Of a stretch of 64,000 nucleotides of DNA, positions 8,152 to 16,612 are shown piece after piece. The notes beneath the pieces were generated by a model. That model was given only the letters and a program-made list of their open reading frames with translations. It searched no databases and was not told the origin of the DNA. This DNA comes from Furfurilactobacillus milii (GTDB lineage Bacteria; Bacillota; Bacilli; Lactobacillales; Lactobacillaceae): the NCBI RefSeq assembly GCF_021654115.1, contig NZ_JAIWJF010000002.1:248001-312000 (forward strand), given 5' to 3'. A program made the position numbers and the translations under genes. How positions within the stretch are numbered: the first letter of the stretch is position 1; each line of letters begins with the position of its first letter.

Positions 8152-8217
8152 AGTGTTCAAAGACCTCTCAACTTCAAAATGCTTTTGAAATTAAATCCGA
8201 TGTCATACGTTATTCAA

Positions 8218-8257
8218 TCAAAAAACCGATATCGCCTGAAATAGCAACATCGGTTAA
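8218..8257 (-). terminator. Terminator of tRNA-Arg
   Basis: On the minus strand AACCGAT and ATCGGTT arms flank a ~20-base loop and are followed by a T6 run. It lies about 30 bp past the tRNA 3' end. Confidence 0.6.
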
Positions 8258-8286
8258 CTGTGTCTCACTTTATTGAATCTTCCGAT

Positions 8287-8357
8287 GCGCTTGGGGGGAA
8301 TCGAACCCTCATCTCAAGAACCGGAATCTTACGTGCGATCCATTACACTACAAGCGC
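8287..8357 (-). tRNA. tRNA-Arg (anticodon CCG)
   Basis: A 71-nt cloverleaf can be drawn on the minus strand. The acceptor stem is a perfect 7 bp (GCGCTTG/CAAGCGC), the anticodon loop is TTCCGGT with CCG at positions 34-36, and the T loop is TTCGATT with one A-C mismatch in its stem. CCA is not encoded, so the 3' end must be added by the CCA enzyme. It reads CGG codons. It stands alone at the edge of the accessory block, but no integrase or attachment-site repeat was found. Confidence 0.9.
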
Positions 8358-8536
8358 AAACCGTTTATACCAAACAGGTACCCTACTATATTAGCGAAAA
8401 CGGTTCGGAAACACAAGTCTATTTAACCGATTTTCAATGGAATTGGTTGGTTCCCGGTTGAAAGGAAAGTTAGCTGCTTATGAATGGCCAACTATTTGTC
8501 AGTTTGTCTGCACTATAAACGACAGTGTGCATTGAA

Positions 8537-9571
8537 TTACTTAGGATTAAATGAGGTTAAGAATCGTTCACGCCAATCGTCTGAAGCCTTTAGCCAATCC
8601 TGAACGATTTCATCAGTAGGTGAGACATTATATAAATACACCATGGCTAAATCATGTTCAGGGGATAAGAAAAAGTCTGACCAGTAGCCAAGAATTTGAC
8701 CGCTGTGCCAATACCAACTGTTAATTTTCATCCAACCCATGCCGTATTTTTCATGTTTTAAGTTAAAGCACAAATGCTGGCTAGCGGATGATAATAAAGC
8801 GTTTGTCGTGGTCGCACAGGCCCATTTTTTAAGGTCGACTAAGTTTGTTACCATGGCACCGTCACCAAGTTGGTGATTGCCTCGACCAAGGTTGACGACA
8901 TTGCTGCCTTGGTAAAGATAACTGTCTACCTGACTTTTCTCTGTGCCAACGTGGGTGTTGGAAAGGGTCAGTGGAGTCAAAATGTGCTCTTGAATATAGG
9001 CAGCATAGGGAGTGCCGGTCACTTGTTCTAGAATTTCAGTTAGTAAAGCGTAATTAGTATTGCTGTATGCAAACTGTGAACCTGGTTTGAAGTCCAACTG
9101 TTTGCCATTAATCATACTTACAATCGTTTTAAGTGAGAAATCAGTACCTAATATTTTATTGATCATGACTTCTGTGGCTTCTGACGATAAGCCCGTATGT
9201 TGGGCTTTTTCTTCAGCTTTGGAAACAATAAGATCTGTGTAATCTGGAATACCAGAGTCCATATTGAGCAATTGTCGAATTGTGACCTTATCACCAAGCT
9301 GATAATCAGGTAAATATGTTTTAAGCGATTGATTCAAACTGAGTTTACCAGCTTCCACCAATTGAAGAATCGCAGTAGCGGTAAATTGCTTGGTAAGTGA
9401 ACCAATGCCCATGATTGTTTCATCTGTAAATGGTGTGTGTCGTTCAAAACTGGCGTAACCCGAAGCATGCTGGTAGAGCGTTTGAGATGGCGTCAGCACT
9501 GCTAATGCACCATTGAAGTGGTAGTGAGCATTGATGTCAGTAAGCTCATTGAAAAGACTATCAAATTTCAT
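8537..9571 (-). CDS. Serine hydrolase of the beta-lactamase/class C family, 344 aa
   Basis: The three signature motifs of the AmpC/EstB-like family are present in order: SLTK (SxxK, residues ~57-60), YSN (~169-171) and HSG (~287-289). These hydrolases act as DD-peptidases, esterases or D-aminopeptidases; true beta-lactamase activity is not implied. There is no clear signal peptide, so the product is probably cytoplasmic. No strong ribosome binding site precedes the ATG at 9571, and an AT-rich stretch with AACGCTTTC lies just upstream. It is divergent from the MerR gene, which could control it. Confidence 0.8.
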   Translation of the reverse strand: MKFDSLFNELTDINAHYHFNGALAVLTPSQTLYQHASGYASFERHTPFTDETIMGIGSLTKQFTATAILQLVEAGKLSLNQSLKTYLPDYQLGDKVTIRQLLNMDSGIPDYTDLIVSKAEEKAQHTGLSSEATEVMINKILGTDFSLKTIVSMINGKQLDFKPGSQFAYSNTNYALLTEILEQVTGTPYAAYIQEHILTPLTLSNTHVGTEKSQVDSYLYQGSNVVNLGRGNHQLGDGAMVTNLVDLKKWACATTTNALLSSASQHLCFNLKHEKYGMGWMKINSWYWHSGQILGYWSDFFLSPEHDLAMVYLYNVSPTDEIVQDWLKASDDWRERFLTSFNPK

Positions 9572-9629
9572 AATTATGTTTTTAACGCTTTCTGTTGTTA
9601 AATATCTAAAAGATATTGCCGTAAACTGC

Positions 9630-9660
9630 TTGACCCTTGTCTGTACACCAATGTTATATT
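9630..9660 (+). promoter_or_regulatory. MerR-type promoter with 19-bp spacer
   Basis: TTGACC (9630-9635) and TATATT (9655-9660) are separated by exactly 19 bp, the over-long spacing that MerR-family activators correct by untwisting DNA. It stands upstream of a MerR gene, which suggests autoregulation. Confidence 0.65.
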
Positions 9661-9700
9661 GAGCGCAATGTTAGTGCTGATGAATCGAAAGGGAAAGCAG

Positions 9701-10105
9701 ATGAATATTGCTCAATTTGCTAAGTTAGCAGGCTGCACTGTTGAAACGCTAAGATATTATGACCGGGCCGAACTGTTTCAACCGCTCCGCCGTGGAAATG
9801 GGTATCGTGAGTATGCTCAGACTGATTTAGATGTCGTCAAAATGATTATTAATCTTCGTAAAGCCGACGTTGACGTTAAGACGATTAAACAAATAATGGT
9901 CCTTTTTGAAACGCCGGTAACGACGGCATGCTACGATGACACACTTTCATTTATTGCCGGACAAAAACAATCTTTTAAAGAAAAGGCCGAATTGTTTACG
10001 CGGTTAGCAAAAATCACCAACATCCTGGAGTCACAGGTGATGAATGGCGAACCCTTAACTACGCTTCAGAGAACATTGAAAAAGGCAGGCGAGGGAAATG
10101 CTTAA
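9701..10105 (+). CDS. MerR-family transcriptional regulator, 134 aa
   Basis: The N-terminus (MNIAQFAKLAGCTVETLRYY followed by DRAELFQPLRR) is the MerR winged helix-turn-helix, and a dimerisation helix follows at about residues 75-115. The start at 9701 follows GAAAGGGAAAGCAG. There is no Cys cluster of the metal-binding type, so a small-molecule or stress ligand is more likely. The gene overlaps the next one by 8 bp, so MerR and the YrdB-like membrane protein are cotranscribed. Confidence 0.85.
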   Translation: MNIAQFAKLAGCTVETLRYYDRAELFQPLRRGNGYREYAQTDLDVVKMIINLRKADVDVKTIKQIMVLFETPVTTACYDDTLSFIAGQKQSFKEKAELFTRLAKITNILESQVMNGEPLTTLQRTLKKAGEGNA

Positions 10106-10424
10106 ACTGGCAAACGATGGCGTTCGTTTCGTATTCGAACAGGCCACCCTGTTATTGATTGTTTGGAGTGGCTTCAGAGGCAATTTAACGAGTAAATTGG
10201 TAATTGGTATTTTAATCCCCATTGCTGCCATCATCTTTTGGACGCGGTTTATGGCGCCGGCCTCTCCCAATCGCTTGACAGAAAGTCGTCGAATAATCGC
10301 CGAATGTGTTTTATTTGGTGGCACAGGTGTTTTGGTCGCTCAAAGGTTTAGTTCAAAATTGGCAATTGTCTACTTAATCATGATTACGATTAATACAATT
10401 TTGGATCATGCGTTAAATGCATAG
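10098..10424 (+). CDS. YrdB-family (DUF2568) membrane protein, 108 aa
   Basis: Four hydrophobic segments cover most of the protein, with FMAPASPNRLTESRRIIAEC between segments 2 and 3, a feature of the YrdB/DUF2568 family of small integral membrane proteins with no known function. It overlaps the end of the MerR gene by 8 bp, so it is translated by coupling and is probably the MerR target. Family call from memory. Confidence 0.65.
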   Translation: MLKLANDGVRFVFEQATLLLIVWSGFRGNLTSKLVIGILIPIAAIIFWTRFMAPASPNRLTESRRIIAECVLFGGTGVLVAQRFSSKLAIVYLIMITINTILDHALNA

Positions 10425-10429
10425 TCGGG

Positions 10430-10750
10430 TTAGTTGATGAAACGCGTATTTTTGGCTTTCCAGTCATTTAGTTTGATGCGAACCCAGAAGCTATAAATGC
10501 CTAGCGTAATAATTGACAGCAACAGCCACTTAATCCAGTTGCCAAATAAGCCAACGGCGGAACCGGTAAATTGCATTCGGTGACCATCAATGACTGTATG
10601 ATTGATTCGCCAGCCGTAGAGCATCGTAATCGACCATGGATAACAAATACCTAAAGTGAAAAAGGTGACAAGAAAGCCTAAAATTGACCAACCGATGTAA
10701 GCGAGTAAACCACCATCAAAGAAAGAATTGCGGCCATATTTCATTTCCAT
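10430..10750 (-). CDS. DUF898-like small membrane protein, 106 aa
   Basis: I start at the ATG at 10750, seven bases after GAGGT, rather than at the longer frame. Two to three membrane segments and the repeated pattern TLGICYPW / TLGIYSFW followed by aromatic and Lys residues are typical of DUF898 (YjgN-like) proteins. The gene is convergent with the YrdB-like gene, with 5 bp between stops. Function unknown. Confidence 0.65.
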   Translation of the reverse strand: MEMKYGRNSFFDGGLLAYIGWSILGFLVTFFTLGICYPWSITMLYGWRINHTVIDGHRMQFTGSAVGLFGNWIKWLLLSIITLGIYSFWVRIKLNDWKAKNTRFIN

Positions 10751-10913
10751 ACTAGAAACCTCGTATTCATAATAATAGTTTAATAACTTGATTCTACTAA
10801 TTCCGGATTGTGTTAGCAATGGGTTTCGCTGGATTCAGCCGACTTGACAGGTCACAGGCAATCCGGTTTATGATACTCTTGTTTGAATGTGAAAACTAAG
10901 AAGAGGTGCGCAG

Positions 10914-11732
10914 ATGGGTCAAACAAAATTTGAATTACCTAAAGTCGGTTTTGGTACGTATCAACTGACGGGCGAGACTGGTATGAACACGATTAAACAA
11001 GCTATTAATACAGGATACCGCCTAATCGATACGGCTATTAGCTATGAAAATGAAGGCGCAGTGGGTGCCGCCATTAAAGCCAGCGATGTCGATCGTGATC
11101 AGTTGATTGTGAGTTCAAAGTTGCCCGGTCGCGACTATCATCATGACGATGCGATTAGTGCCGTTCAAGAATCCCTATATCGAAGTGGCTTAGATTACTT
11201 CGATTTGTTTCTACTCCACTGGCCCAATCCTAAACAGAATTTGTATGTGGAAGCTTGGACGTCTTTGATCGAAGCGCAACGCCGTGGGTATGTTAAGTAC
11301 ATTGGTGTTTCAAACTTTACTGGTGAATACATTGATCGTTTGCGAAATGAAACTGGCATTCAGCCGGTAGTCAATCAGGTCGAACTTCATCCGTACTTTA
11401 ATCAAGAAGCGCAACGTCGGTATGACTACGTAAATGGCATCATCACTGAAGCGTGGAGTCCACTAGGGCGTGCCTCGGCGATGTTGAAAGATCCAGTGTT
11501 GCAACAAATTGCTGATAAACATCAGTGTGGCGTTGGTCAAGTGATTTTGCGCTGGGAACAGTCGTTAAATGTCGTGCCATTACCTAAGGCAGCACATGGT
11601 GATCGGCAACGGGCAAACTTGAATTTGGATGCAATTGATTTAGACCAGGCAGACATCACTGCAATAAATCAACTCACTAAGCCTGATGGACGGACGTTCA
11701 ATCAGGATCCCACGGTTTACGAAGAATTTTAA
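10914..11732 (+). CDS. Aldo/keto reductase, 272 aa
   Basis: This is an NADPH-dependent carbonyl reductase of the AKR5-like bacterial group. The catalytic tetrad is visible: Asp in LIDTAISYENE, the Tyr of that same segment, Lys in SSKLPGRD and His in LLHWPNP. The NADP-binding C-terminal part includes ILRWEQSLNVVPLPKA. The length fits the family (about 270-285). GAAGAGGTGCGCAG precedes the ATG. It is monocistronic, ending before a long inverted repeat. The physiological substrate cannot be read from sequence. Confidence 0.9.
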   Translation: MGQTKFELPKVGFGTYQLTGETGMNTIKQAINTGYRLIDTAISYENEGAVGAAIKASDVDRDQLIVSSKLPGRDYHHDDAISAVQESLYRSGLDYFDLFLLHWPNPKQNLYVEAWTSLIEAQRRGYVKYIGVSNFTGEYIDRLRNETGIQPVVNQVELHPYFNQEAQRRYDYVNGIITEAWSPLGRASAMLKDPVLQQIADKHQCGVGQVILRWEQSLNVVPLPKAAHGDRQRANLNLDAIDLDQADITAINQLTKPDGRTFNQDPTVYEEF

Positions 11733-11785
11733 GTGCCTTGTGGCGAAATTTTGTAACACAAACGCAATAAACAAACGATAACGCG

Positions 11786-11832
11786 AAAAAATGACAACCT
11801 GTTGTGTTACACAACAGGTTGTCATTTCGTTA
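11786..11832. terminator. Bidirectional terminator-like hairpin after the reductase
   Basis: A long nearly perfect stem built on GACAACCTGTTGTG is flanked by an A6 run on the left and ATTTCGTT on the right. Confidence 0.6.
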
Positions 11833-11866
11833 TCTAGGCAATTTTGTCCTTGAATCATTTAATTGC

Positions 11867-11939
11867 ACACCATATATAGTTATCCACAGGATATCCACAT
11901 ACCACATATTGATTTAAAGCTCGCAACCAGTATTATAAA
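11867..11939 (+). promoter_or_regulatory. nrdDG promoter with two NrdR-like boxes
   Basis: Two 16-bp sites resembling the NrdR box (ACACWATATATWGTGT) start at 11867 (13 of 16 matches) and 11899 (11 of 16), 32 bp or about three helical turns apart, which is the spacing NrdR needs. The second overlaps a TTGATT -35 element (11909-11914); TATTAT/TATAAA lies at 11931-11939. NrdR represses ribonucleotide reductase genes when dATP is high. Confidence 0.5.
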
Positions 11940-11968
11940 TACTATCATCAATAAAAGGTTGTGAGCGA

Positions 11969-14179
11969 ATGGAGAATGTTCAAATTACGAATCCCTTGGC
12001 AATATTAAAATTGTTGCCAGTTCAAAAACGCGGCGGAGCAATGACTCAATTCTACCCCTATAAGATTGTGTTTGTCCTCCACAAATTGGTCAGTGACGAA
12101 GATTTAATTAACGAAATTGAACATGACCTTGTGAATGCACTGCACGATTTAGAGACTATTCCAACAGCAGAAATTCACCGAGTTTTACATAATAGTTTAT
12201 TGAAACACGATCAAATGGAAGCTGCTGATGCTTATGAGGCCTATTTTAAGCATGACCAGGATCAATTTGCAGCAGCGACCAGTGTTGAGGCTCGTATTCA
12301 AAGGTTGTTTAGTCGGGACGCGGACGTGGTTCATGAAAACGCGAATAAGGACAGTCATGTTTTTAACACGCAGCGTGACCTTGAGGCTGGTGCAGCGAGT
12401 CGAGCTATTGGTTTAAAAATGCTACCAGATATCGTGGCTAAGGCCCATTTGCGTGGTGACATTCACTGGCATGATCTTGACTATTCACCAGTCACACCTG
12501 AGACAAACTGCTGCCTAATCGACTTCGATGAAATGCTGGCGCATGGTTTTAAAATTGGTAACGCGTGGGTTTCATCGCCACATTCCATTCAAACAGCGAC
12601 CGCTCAAATGTCACAAATCATTGCCAACGTTGCGTCACTTCAATATGGTGGGTGTTCGGCAAACCGAGTTGATCAGCTGCTGGCACCATACGCGCAACTG
12701 AATTACGACAAGCACATGGCAGATGCTGAACAGTGGGTCGCCGAAGACAAACGCGAGGATTACGCACGTCAGAAGACGCAAAAAGATATTTACGATGCCA
12801 TGCAGGCCTTGGAGTACGAAATTAACACGTTGTATTCGTCGCAAGGGCAGACGCCATTTACAACGGTGAACTTTGGATTGGGAACCAGCTGGATCGAGCG
12901 TGAAATTCAACGGGCTATTTTACAGATTCGGATTAAAGGCTTGGGAAAAGAACACCGGACCGCAATTTTTCCGAAACTGATTTTTACTGTTAAACGCGGT
13001 CTCAACTTGAATCCACAAGATCCTAATTATGATATTAAGCAATTAGCAATTGAGTGTTCGACCAAACGAATGTATCCAGATCTCTTGATGTATGACAAAA
13101 TCAAGTCGCTCACTGGCAGTTTTAAGACGCCAATGGGGTGTCGTTCTTTTCTCCAAGGATGGAAAGACGAAAATGGCGTGGAAGTTAACTCTGGCCGCAT
13201 GAACTTAGGTGTAGTGACCGTCAACTTGCCACGGATTGCGTTATCAGCACACGGCGACAAGAAGCTATTTTGGGATATTTTTGAAGAACGCATGGCCGTT
13301 TGTCATACTGCGCTGGCTTACCGAATTGAGCGAACGAAAGAAGCTAAACCGGAGAATGCACCGCTACTCTACATGTACGGTGCGTTTGGCAAACGACTTA
13401 AAGCAGACGACGACGTTGATGAGTTGTTCAAGAATGAACGGGCGACAATTTCACTTGGTTACATTGGTATCTATGAAGTGTGCACGACCTTCTATGGACC
13501 TAAATGGGAACATAATCCTGAAGCGCACGATTTCGCTGAAAAGATTGTCGCCGCACTGCGCGAAAAATGTAATCAATGGGCAAAGGAAAGCGGGTATCAC
13601 TATAGTCTGTATTCCACTCCGGCTGAATCGCTAACCGACACGTTTGCCAAGGATGACATTGAGAAATTTGGTCGGGTAGCTGACGTGACAGACAAAGAGT
13701 ATTACACGAATAGTTTTCACTATGATGTTCGTAAACACCCGTCACCGTTTGAAAAACTGACTTTCGAAGAAGTTTTTCCTAAATATGCGTCGGGTGGATT
13801 TATTCATTACTGTGAGTACCCGAACTTGAAGCAGAATCCTAAAGCTCTCGAGGCTGTTTGGGACTGGGCCTATGATCACGTCGGCTATCTAGGCACAAAT
13901 ACGTCTATTGACCAGTGCTTCAAATGTGGCTTTAAGGGTGAATTCAAAGCGACAGCCAAGGGCTTTGAGTGTCCACAATGTGGCAATCACGATCCGCAAT
14001 ATTGTGACGTGGTCAAACGGACGTGTGGTTATTTGGGCAACCCACAGCAACGTCCAATGGTTCACGGTCGCCACATTGAGATTACGTCACGAAAGAAAAA
14101 CATGACTTCGGAGATGATTAAACATGCAGCAGCGTATGAAAGGACCAAACAATCCGACACCCAAAGAATGGCTCGCTAG
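11969..14179 (+). CDS. nrdD: Anaerobic ribonucleoside-triphosphate reductase
   Basis: The enzyme reduces ribonucleoside triphosphates to deoxy forms using a glycyl radical and formate, for DNA synthesis without oxygen. An ATP-cone lies near residues 15-110 (VQKRGGAMTQFYPYKIVF). The C-terminal zinc site has two Cys pairs (CFKCG and CPQCG) and is followed by the glycyl-radical loop KRTCGYLG, with Gly the radical site. At 736 residues it has normal length. It is followed by its activase nrdG, which starts inside it. NrdR-like boxes lie upstream. Confidence 0.95.
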   Translation: MENVQITNPLAILKLLPVQKRGGAMTQFYPYKIVFVLHKLVSDEDLINEIEHDLVNALHDLETIPTAEIHRVLHNSLLKHDQMEAADAYEAYFKHDQDQFAAATSVEARIQRLFSRDADVVHENANKDSHVFNTQRDLEAGAASRAIGLKMLPDIVAKAHLRGDIHWHDLDYSPVTPETNCCLIDFDEMLAHGFKIGNAWVSSPHSIQTATAQMSQIIANVASLQYGGCSANRVDQLLAPYAQLNYDKHMADAEQWVAEDKREDYARQKTQKDIYDAMQALEYEINTLYSSQGQTPFTTVNFGLGTSWIEREIQRAILQIRIKGLGKEHRTAIFPKLIFTVKRGLNLNPQDPNYDIKQLAIECSTKRMYPDLLMYDKIKSLTGSFKTPMGCRSFLQGWKDENGVEVNSGRMNLGVVTVNLPRIALSAHGDKKLFWDIFEERMAVCHTALAYRIERTKEAKPENAPLLYMYGAFGKRLKADDDVDELFKNERATISLGYIGIYEVCTTFYGPKWEHNPEAHDFAEKIVAALREKCNQWAKESGYHYSLYSTPAESLTDTFAKDDIEKFGRVADVTDKEYYTNSFHYDVRKHPSPFEKLTFEEVFPKYASGGFIHYCEYPNLKQNPKALEAVWDWAYDHVGYLGTNTSIDQCFKCGFKGEFKATAKGFECPQCGNHDPQYCDVVKRTCGYLGNPQQRPMVHGRHIEITSRKKNMTSEMIKHAAAYERTKQSDTQRMAR

Positions 14180-14705
14180 TGAGCACAGTTTAGATTATGT
14201 AGCGGACTATAAACCGTTTAACTTTGTTGACGGGGAAGGCGTGCGTTGCAGCTTATACGTGAGCGGCTGCTTATTTCATTGTCCAGGTTGCTACAATGTG
14301 GCCGCACAGAACTTTCATTATGGTCATCCGTATACACAAGATCTAGAGGATCAAATTATCACGGATTTGAGTCAGGATTATGTCCAAGGTTTGACCCTAT
14401 TGGGTGGCGAACCATTTCTCAACACGCATGTGTGCATTCAGCTGTGCAAACGAATTCGTCGGGAGTTTGGCCACGACAAAGATATTTGGTCATGGACCGG
14501 TTACAAGTGGGACGAGTTGCTGAAGGATTCTGATGACAAGCTTGAGTTATTATCGTTGATTGATATTTTGGTTGATGGGCGGTTCCTTGAGTCAAAAAAG
14601 GACTTAACGCTGCAATTTCGTGGGAGTTCGAACCAACGAATTATTGATGTGCCGAAGTCGTTAGCTCAAGACAAGGTTGTGATTTGGGACAAACTCGTTC
14701 GTTAA
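14124..14705 (+). CDS. nrdG: Anaerobic ribonucleotide reductase activating protein (radical SAM)
   Basis: NrdG uses a 4Fe-4S cluster and S-adenosylmethionine to generate the glycyl radical on NrdD. The cluster motif CLFHCPGCYN (CxxxCxxC) is at about residues 50-59, followed by LTLLGGEPFLN. The ATG at 14124 has CGGAGA upstream and places the start 56 bp inside nrdD; an alternative ATG at 14136 has no ribosome binding site. Such overlap implies tight coupling with nrdD. 193 residues is typical. Confidence 0.93.
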   Translation: MQQRMKGPNNPTPKEWLASEHSLDYVADYKPFNFVDGEGVRCSLYVSGCLFHCPGCYNVAAQNFHYGHPYTQDLEDQIITDLSQDYVQGLTLLGGEPFLNTHVCIQLCKRIRREFGHDKDIWSWTGYKWDELLKDSDDKLELLSLIDILVDGRFLESKKDLTLQFRGSSNQRIIDVPKSLAQDKVVIWDKLVR

Positions 14706-14855
14706 TTGCTGATGGTTATGCGCATGTTGATTGTCAGCTGTGGTGGGCAAGTGTGCATACTCGTCGTGGGATCGGTTTATCGCTACGGTTCTTCATTTTT
14801 TGTTCTACGTATTTCACTTCAACGTTTGAGTTCTGCGAAAACGAATGTTCTGTAA

Positions 14856-14906
14856 AACATTTCAAAAGCTAGATGTTAAAATGGCTAGTTTTTGAAATGT
14901 TTTTTC
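14856..14906 (+). terminator. nrdDG terminator
   Basis: ACATTTCAAAAgCTAG and its complement form a long stem ending in a T6 run, 150 bp past nrdG. The stretch 14706-14855 has no supported gene. Confidence 0.75.
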
Positions 14907-14948
14907 TGTCTAAGAGGCCAGTTGGAAGAAGGAGTTAATTAAATGCTC

Positions 14949-15000
14949 TTGAAACCGCTTCCATCAAAACCTATAATGGCTCTAGTAAAGTTTAGTAAAA
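14949..15000 (+). promoter_or_regulatory. galM promoter with cre and tandem GalR-like sites
   Basis: TTGAAA (14949-14954), 17-bp spacer, TATAAT (14972-14977). A cre-like sequence TGAAACCGCTTCCA (14950-14963, 13 of 14 to TGWAANCGNTNWCA) covers the -35 box. Two tandem sites, CTCTAGTAAAG (14980-14990) and GTTTAGTAAAA (14990-15000), lie over the start point and match sites upstream of the galP genes. Confidence 0.65.
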
Positions 15001-15018
15001 ATTGTGGAGGCATCCTTT

Positions 15019-16062
15019 ATGAATTTTAGTCAGCAACCGTTTGGTAAATTAAGTGACGGTCGGTCAGTCGACCAATTAATTTTAAGTAATGATAATCAAG
15101 TATCATTGCGTGTATTAACGTTAGGGGCAACGTGGCAGGGATTTGACGTGCCTGATGGTAACAATCGTAAGAATTTGTTGATCAGCTATGACCAACTCAA
15201 GGATTACGAAGCCACACCGTTTTATGTTTGTAAGACAGTTGGTCGGGTAGCTGGTCGGATCGGCCAAGCGACTTATGACATTGATGGGACGACTTATCAC
15301 AGTGATCAGAACGAAAACAAAAACACGTTGCACGGTGGTTTACATGGCTTCTCTGACCGTGTTTGGCGGGTTGTTGGCCATCAAGAGACGAGCGATACTG
15401 TTTCCGTTACATTAGGAATTAGCGTTCAGGGTAGTGAGGATAATTTCCATGGCGACATGGACGTTCTTGTGACCTATAGTTTGACGAACGCTAACCGGGC
15501 AACGTGGTCAATTACGGGTACGGCAACAGCTAAGACACTATTTAATCCTACGTTACACACATACTTTAATGTGACGGATAACGAAGCACTGACCACGCAA
15601 CAGTTGCACATTAATGGCAAGCAGCGCGTTTTGTTGAACAGCGAAAAAGTTCCTACTGGTGAACTCAGTGATGCTACTGGTACGGCCTATGATTTCAGTA
15701 AGACGGGTACTGTGACAGATCATTTGGCTCAGTTGAAAGAAGAAAACGGTGGCAAAGAATTCGACGATGCCTATCGTGTCAATGGGGATGAACATACGCC
15801 GATTGCAACGGTCAGTGACCCGGCTAGTGGCCGCGCTGTGGACCTATATTCTAGCCGGAACGGCTTAGTGATTTTTACGGCCGACCCACTAGCCTATGAT
15901 AAGGACGAAGCTTATCAGGCCAGTCATCCGTATACGGCCTTGGCCATGGAAGCACAGTGGCTACCAGATGCCATTCATCACGATGGTTTTGGTGATGTTG
16001 TGTTACCAGCAAATGCACCACAAACGTATAGCATCAGTTATCAATATCGGGAAATGAAATAG
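15019..16062 (+). CDS. galM: Aldose 1-epimerase (mutarotase)
   Basis: GalM interconverts alpha and beta anomers of galactose so that GalK receives alpha-D-galactose. The start at 15019 follows GGAGG by 8 bases. Family signatures include the His-containing KNTLHGGLHGFSDRVW region (near residue 100), TLHTYFNV with the second His (~180), and the C-terminal YTALAMEAQWLPDAIHH segment that carries the catalytic Glu. 347 residues is normal. It has its own promoter and terminator and stands at the head of the galactose locus. Confidence 0.93.
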   Translation: MNFSQQPFGKLSDGRSVDQLILSNDNQVSLRVLTLGATWQGFDVPDGNNRKNLLISYDQLKDYEATPFYVCKTVGRVAGRIGQATYDIDGTTYHSDQNENKNTLHGGLHGFSDRVWRVVGHQETSDTVSVTLGISVQGSEDNFHGDMDVLVTYSLTNANRATWSITGTATAKTLFNPTLHTYFNVTDNEALTTQQLHINGKQRVLLNSEKVPTGELSDATGTAYDFSKTGTVTDHLAQLKEENGGKEFDDAYRVNGDEHTPIATVSDPASGRAVDLYSSRNGLVIFTADPLAYDKDEAYQASHPYTALAMEAQWLPDAIHHDGFGDVVLPANAPQTYSISYQYREMK

Positions 16063-16077
16063 TTTAATTAGGCTAAA

Positions 16078-16127
16078 TAACGTCCGTTTGATGTTCAGCA
16101 GCAGCTGATGTCAAGCGGACGTTTTGT
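16078..16127 (+). terminator. galM terminator
   Basis: AACGTCCG(c/t)TTGA and complementary arms form a long hairpin ending in GTTTTG, just past the galM stop. Confidence 0.8.
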
Positions 16128-16155
16128 TTGTCAGTTGAAAAAAGAAGCTAAAAAG

Positions 16156-16289
16156 TTTTAGTAAAAATATTTAAAAGCTATGAAACTGATTAGGTAGGCA
16201 AAACAACCGGTTGCATAGCATTTGTATACAAAATCACATTGTTGAAACTTTTAGTAAAACTGTTATTATCGATTTTGAAATCGCTTACA
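16156..16289 (+). promoter_or_regulatory. galP-operon promoter with two GalR-like operators and a perfect cre
   Basis: The promoter is TTGAAA (16242-16247), 16-bp spacer, TATTAT (16264-16269). TTTTAGTAAAA occurs at 16156-16166 and again at 16249-16259, the second inside the spacer; the two are 93 bp apart, suitable for a repression loop. TGAAATCGCTTACA (16276-16289) matches the cre consensus at all 14 positions and lies just downstream of the -10 box. This implies double control by GalR and CcpA. Confidence 0.7.
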
Positions 16290-16316
16290 TAACTATTTTA
16301 TTTGGAGGTTAGCAAG

Positions 16317-16562
16317 ATGGCTGATAAGAATCAGAAAATCAAAATTGACCCTGATAAGTTTGCACGGGCGGTGTTGGGCGGTAATGCGCAACGCGAGGGT
16401 GAGGAAAACAAGTTGTACATCAAACGTCAATTGACGTTGTACCTTGAATCCGTTTTGCTCGTGCAAGATTTCAACGGTTTGGAAGAAACATCATTCGACA
16501 TGGCAAAAGAGAAGCAACGTAATGCCATTCTCGAAAAAGTCATTGAGCGTCGCTATAACTAA
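16317..16562 (+). CDS. Small conserved-looking protein of the galactose operon, 81 aa
   Basis: The ATG at 16317 follows TTGGAGGTTAGCAAG. The protein is short, charged and probably all-helical (KIDPDKFARAVLGGNAQREG, then LYIKRQLTLYLESVLLVQDF), with no membrane segment. It is the first gene behind the GalR/CcpA-controlled promoter and is 50 bp upstream of galP, so it is made together with the galactose genes. I do not recognise a family. Its position suggests a regulatory or accessory role in galactose uptake, which is inference only. Confidence 0.7.
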   Translation: MADKNQKIKIDPDKFARAVLGGNAQREGEENKLYIKRQLTLYLESVLLVQDFNGLEETSFDMAKEKQRNAILEKVIERRYN

Positions 16563-16612
16563 TTCGACAAACGAACGTTAAATGAGTCGAATGGAAAAAG
16601 GAGAACTTGAAA

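Noticed and set aside
8287-8357. tRNA-Arg as the attachment site of a genomic island
   Set aside because: No integrase gene and no direct repeat of the tRNA 3' end was found in the window.
8273-8461. 62-codon frame
   Set aside because: It is the complement of tRNA-Arg plus flanking sequence.
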